Part shown: positions 62,628 through 64,000 of the stretch, piece after piece | Layout of the letters: the number at the start of each line of letters is the position of its first letter | Position numbering within the stretch: position 1 is the stretch's first letter | Assembly (NCBI GenBank): GCA_016630905.1 | Contig: WBMQ01000007.1 | Coordinates: forward strand, 1,426,001 to 1,490,000 | Origin: Capillidium heterosporum | Taxonomy: Eukaryota > Entomophthoromycota > Entomophthoromycetes > Entomophthorales > Capillidiaceae | Length of the DNA: 64,000 bases | Reading direction: 5' to 3' | Translations under genes and position numbers: made by a program | Notes under the pieces: model-generated | Told to the model about the DNA's origin: nothing | Databases searched by the model: none | The model's input: only the letters and a program-made list of their open reading frames with translations

Positions 62628-63282
62628 ATTAAGAAATATCTATAAGAAACATTTATTAATTAAGGTTAGCTAGAAGGTAACAGTAGCTAAAACTTTATAA
62701 AAGTTAAGAATGTTAACTATAAAACTATATAAGAAGAAGGCTTAGGCTTATAGCCTAGTTCAGAAATGGTAGGTAGATAGAAATATTCTAAAAGTAACTA
62801 TTAAGCTAAGGAACATAGTTGGATTTATTAGTTTAGAAAAGTTTTAGAATTTAGTTTAGATTAGCACAACTCTTTATTATAAAGGAATGCTGATTATTAG
62901 TTTTATATTATACTATAAAGAAAGTCTATACTATGCCAATAGCAGAAGAAATATCAAATAATTTAATACATTTATTTAATAATAGCTTACTCTACTACTA
63001 AGTTTACTATAAGTTTTATATAGATAACTTGTCTTTAATAGTTAGTACTTAAAATACTAATAATTGCTATTTTTCCTAATCTATTAATAATACTATTCTT
63101 CTTATTTTCTTAGCATTTATTATTAATCTAAGAAATGCTAAATAAAATGCTTAATTTATACTAAAGAGAAAAGAACTTTTAGCATTGCTAGGATTGATAC
63201 CAAATTAGTAATCTATAGATTAAAATATAAAACTAAATTTTAGCTATTAAGTAAAGCTATAGCTAATTAAAATGATTTTCTT
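62628..63282 (+). mobile_element. LTR-like repeat, family R1, copy
   Basis: Starts TTAAGAAATATCTATAAG and ends in GATTTTCTTA, about 0.65 kb, parallel with the 46.3 and 47.8 kb copies. A reverse partial copy follows at about 63355-63705, giving a loose inverted arrangement. Confidence 0.45.
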
Positions 63283-64000
63283 ATATATATAGTTATTTAT
63301 TTTTGCACTTTAAAATACCTACTATTTATTAATATATATTTTAGCTAATAGTAAGGATTGCTTAAATTACTTAAAACTAATTTACTATTAAAAAGATAAG
63401 TTATTTATATAAGATCTATAATAAACTTAGTAATAGATTAAGTAATTATTAAATAAACATATTAAATTATTTGATATTTCTTCTACTATTAGCATAGTAT
63501 AGATTTTTTGTATAATATAAAACTAATAAATCTAACTATACTTCTTAACCTATTAGCTATAATTAAGGTATATCTATTTGTCTACTATTTTTAAATTAAG
63601 TTATAAATATAAGCTTTTTCTTTATATAGCTTTATAGTTAATATTCTTAGCTTTTATAAAGTTTTAGCTATTATTGCTTTTTAGCTAATTCTAACTAGTA
63701 GATGTTTTTTATAATAATTTTAATTATTATAGTTTATAGTATAAAGTCATTAACCAATTTTTTATATACTATATTGTTTTTTTCTTACTAACTTTTGATT
63801 TTTGATTTATATTTAATTTTAATTAGTAATATATTTTACTTATTAAATGTTAACTTAGCTCTTTAACTAAGTTATAAAGTAATTATTAATTTATATTATT
63901 TTTTATAGTTAGCTTATATTTATACTATATTCTAATAATATACTTTAGATTATAAACTTTATTATTAAATATTTACTTTAAATTATTAGATAACTAGTTT

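Larger units (their letters stand above)
41365..64000. repeat. AT-rich, CpG-poor repeat block without intact genes
   Basis: Right after the NUP42 stop the sequence changes to very AT-rich DNA that continues to the window end. There are no reading frames beyond about 60 codons except the piggyBac remnant, almost no CG dinucleotides, and long runs of T/A. The same few hundred-base units recur in both orientations and differ mainly by C/T and G/A alternation, as expected of RIP-type mutation. Overall it looks like a repeat-filled heterochromatic island. Individual repeats are listed below; boundaries are by eye. Confidence 0.85.

Noticed and set aside
1-64000. CRISPR arrays, bacterial operons or phage modules
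   Set aside because: Introns, fungal gene content and the lack of regularly spaced repeats exclude them.

Overview
The window is nuclear DNA of a fungus. Its genes are broken by many short introns, mostly about 30-75 nt, with gtaagt-like donors, ctaac/ttaac-like branch sites and tag acceptors. The protein set is typically fungal: a DUF4451 protein, a fungal Zn2Cys6 factor, YME2, an Amo1/NUP42-type nucleoporin, a short DCP1 and a CCG tetraspanin. I cannot place the species from sequence alone.

The first 41.4 kb is an ordinary gene-dense region. In order it holds: the 3' end of an unidentified gene; DGAT2 (minus); YME2; a TFIIIC WD40 subunit; a coiled-coil protein that may be CENP-U/Ame1 (minus), divergent from an RNase MRP RMP1/Nepro-type gene; a secreted LPPW-repeat protein; a tetraspanin; MON2; a Zn2Cys6 factor (minus); DCP1; two tandem small LPPW-family genes, the second damaged; a secreted five-repeat Cys-rich protein; a Polo-like kinase; a PHD-ePHD-PHD protein fused to DUF4451; and a CCCH/FG nucleoporin of the NUP42 type. 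Most are housekeeping genes (lipid storage, mitochondrial DNA maintenance, Pol III transcription, rRNA processing, Golgi traffic, mRNA decapping, mitosis, chromatin, mRNA export). They form no operon-like system. The secreted LPPW and Cys-rich proteins are the lineage-specific part.

From about 41.4 kb to the end the composition changes abruptly to a very AT-rich, CpG-poor block with no intact gene. It is built of decayed, RIP-like dispersed repeats: LTR-like units in both orientations and one piggyBac transposase remnant at about 52-53.7 kb. It resembles a RIP-mutated heterochromatic island, possibly pericentromeric.

The most unusual feature of the gene region is a set of single-nucleotide frame breaks inside otherwise intact, conserved genes (DGAT2 twice, MON2 four times, the Cys-rich protein, probably the LPPW protein, the Zn2Cys6 factor twice and NUP42). 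Nearly all need one base to be skipped (+1), and many can be placed at an in-frame stop where skipping the T restores the frame. Read or assembly error is the plain explanation; +1 frameshifting is the interesting one.
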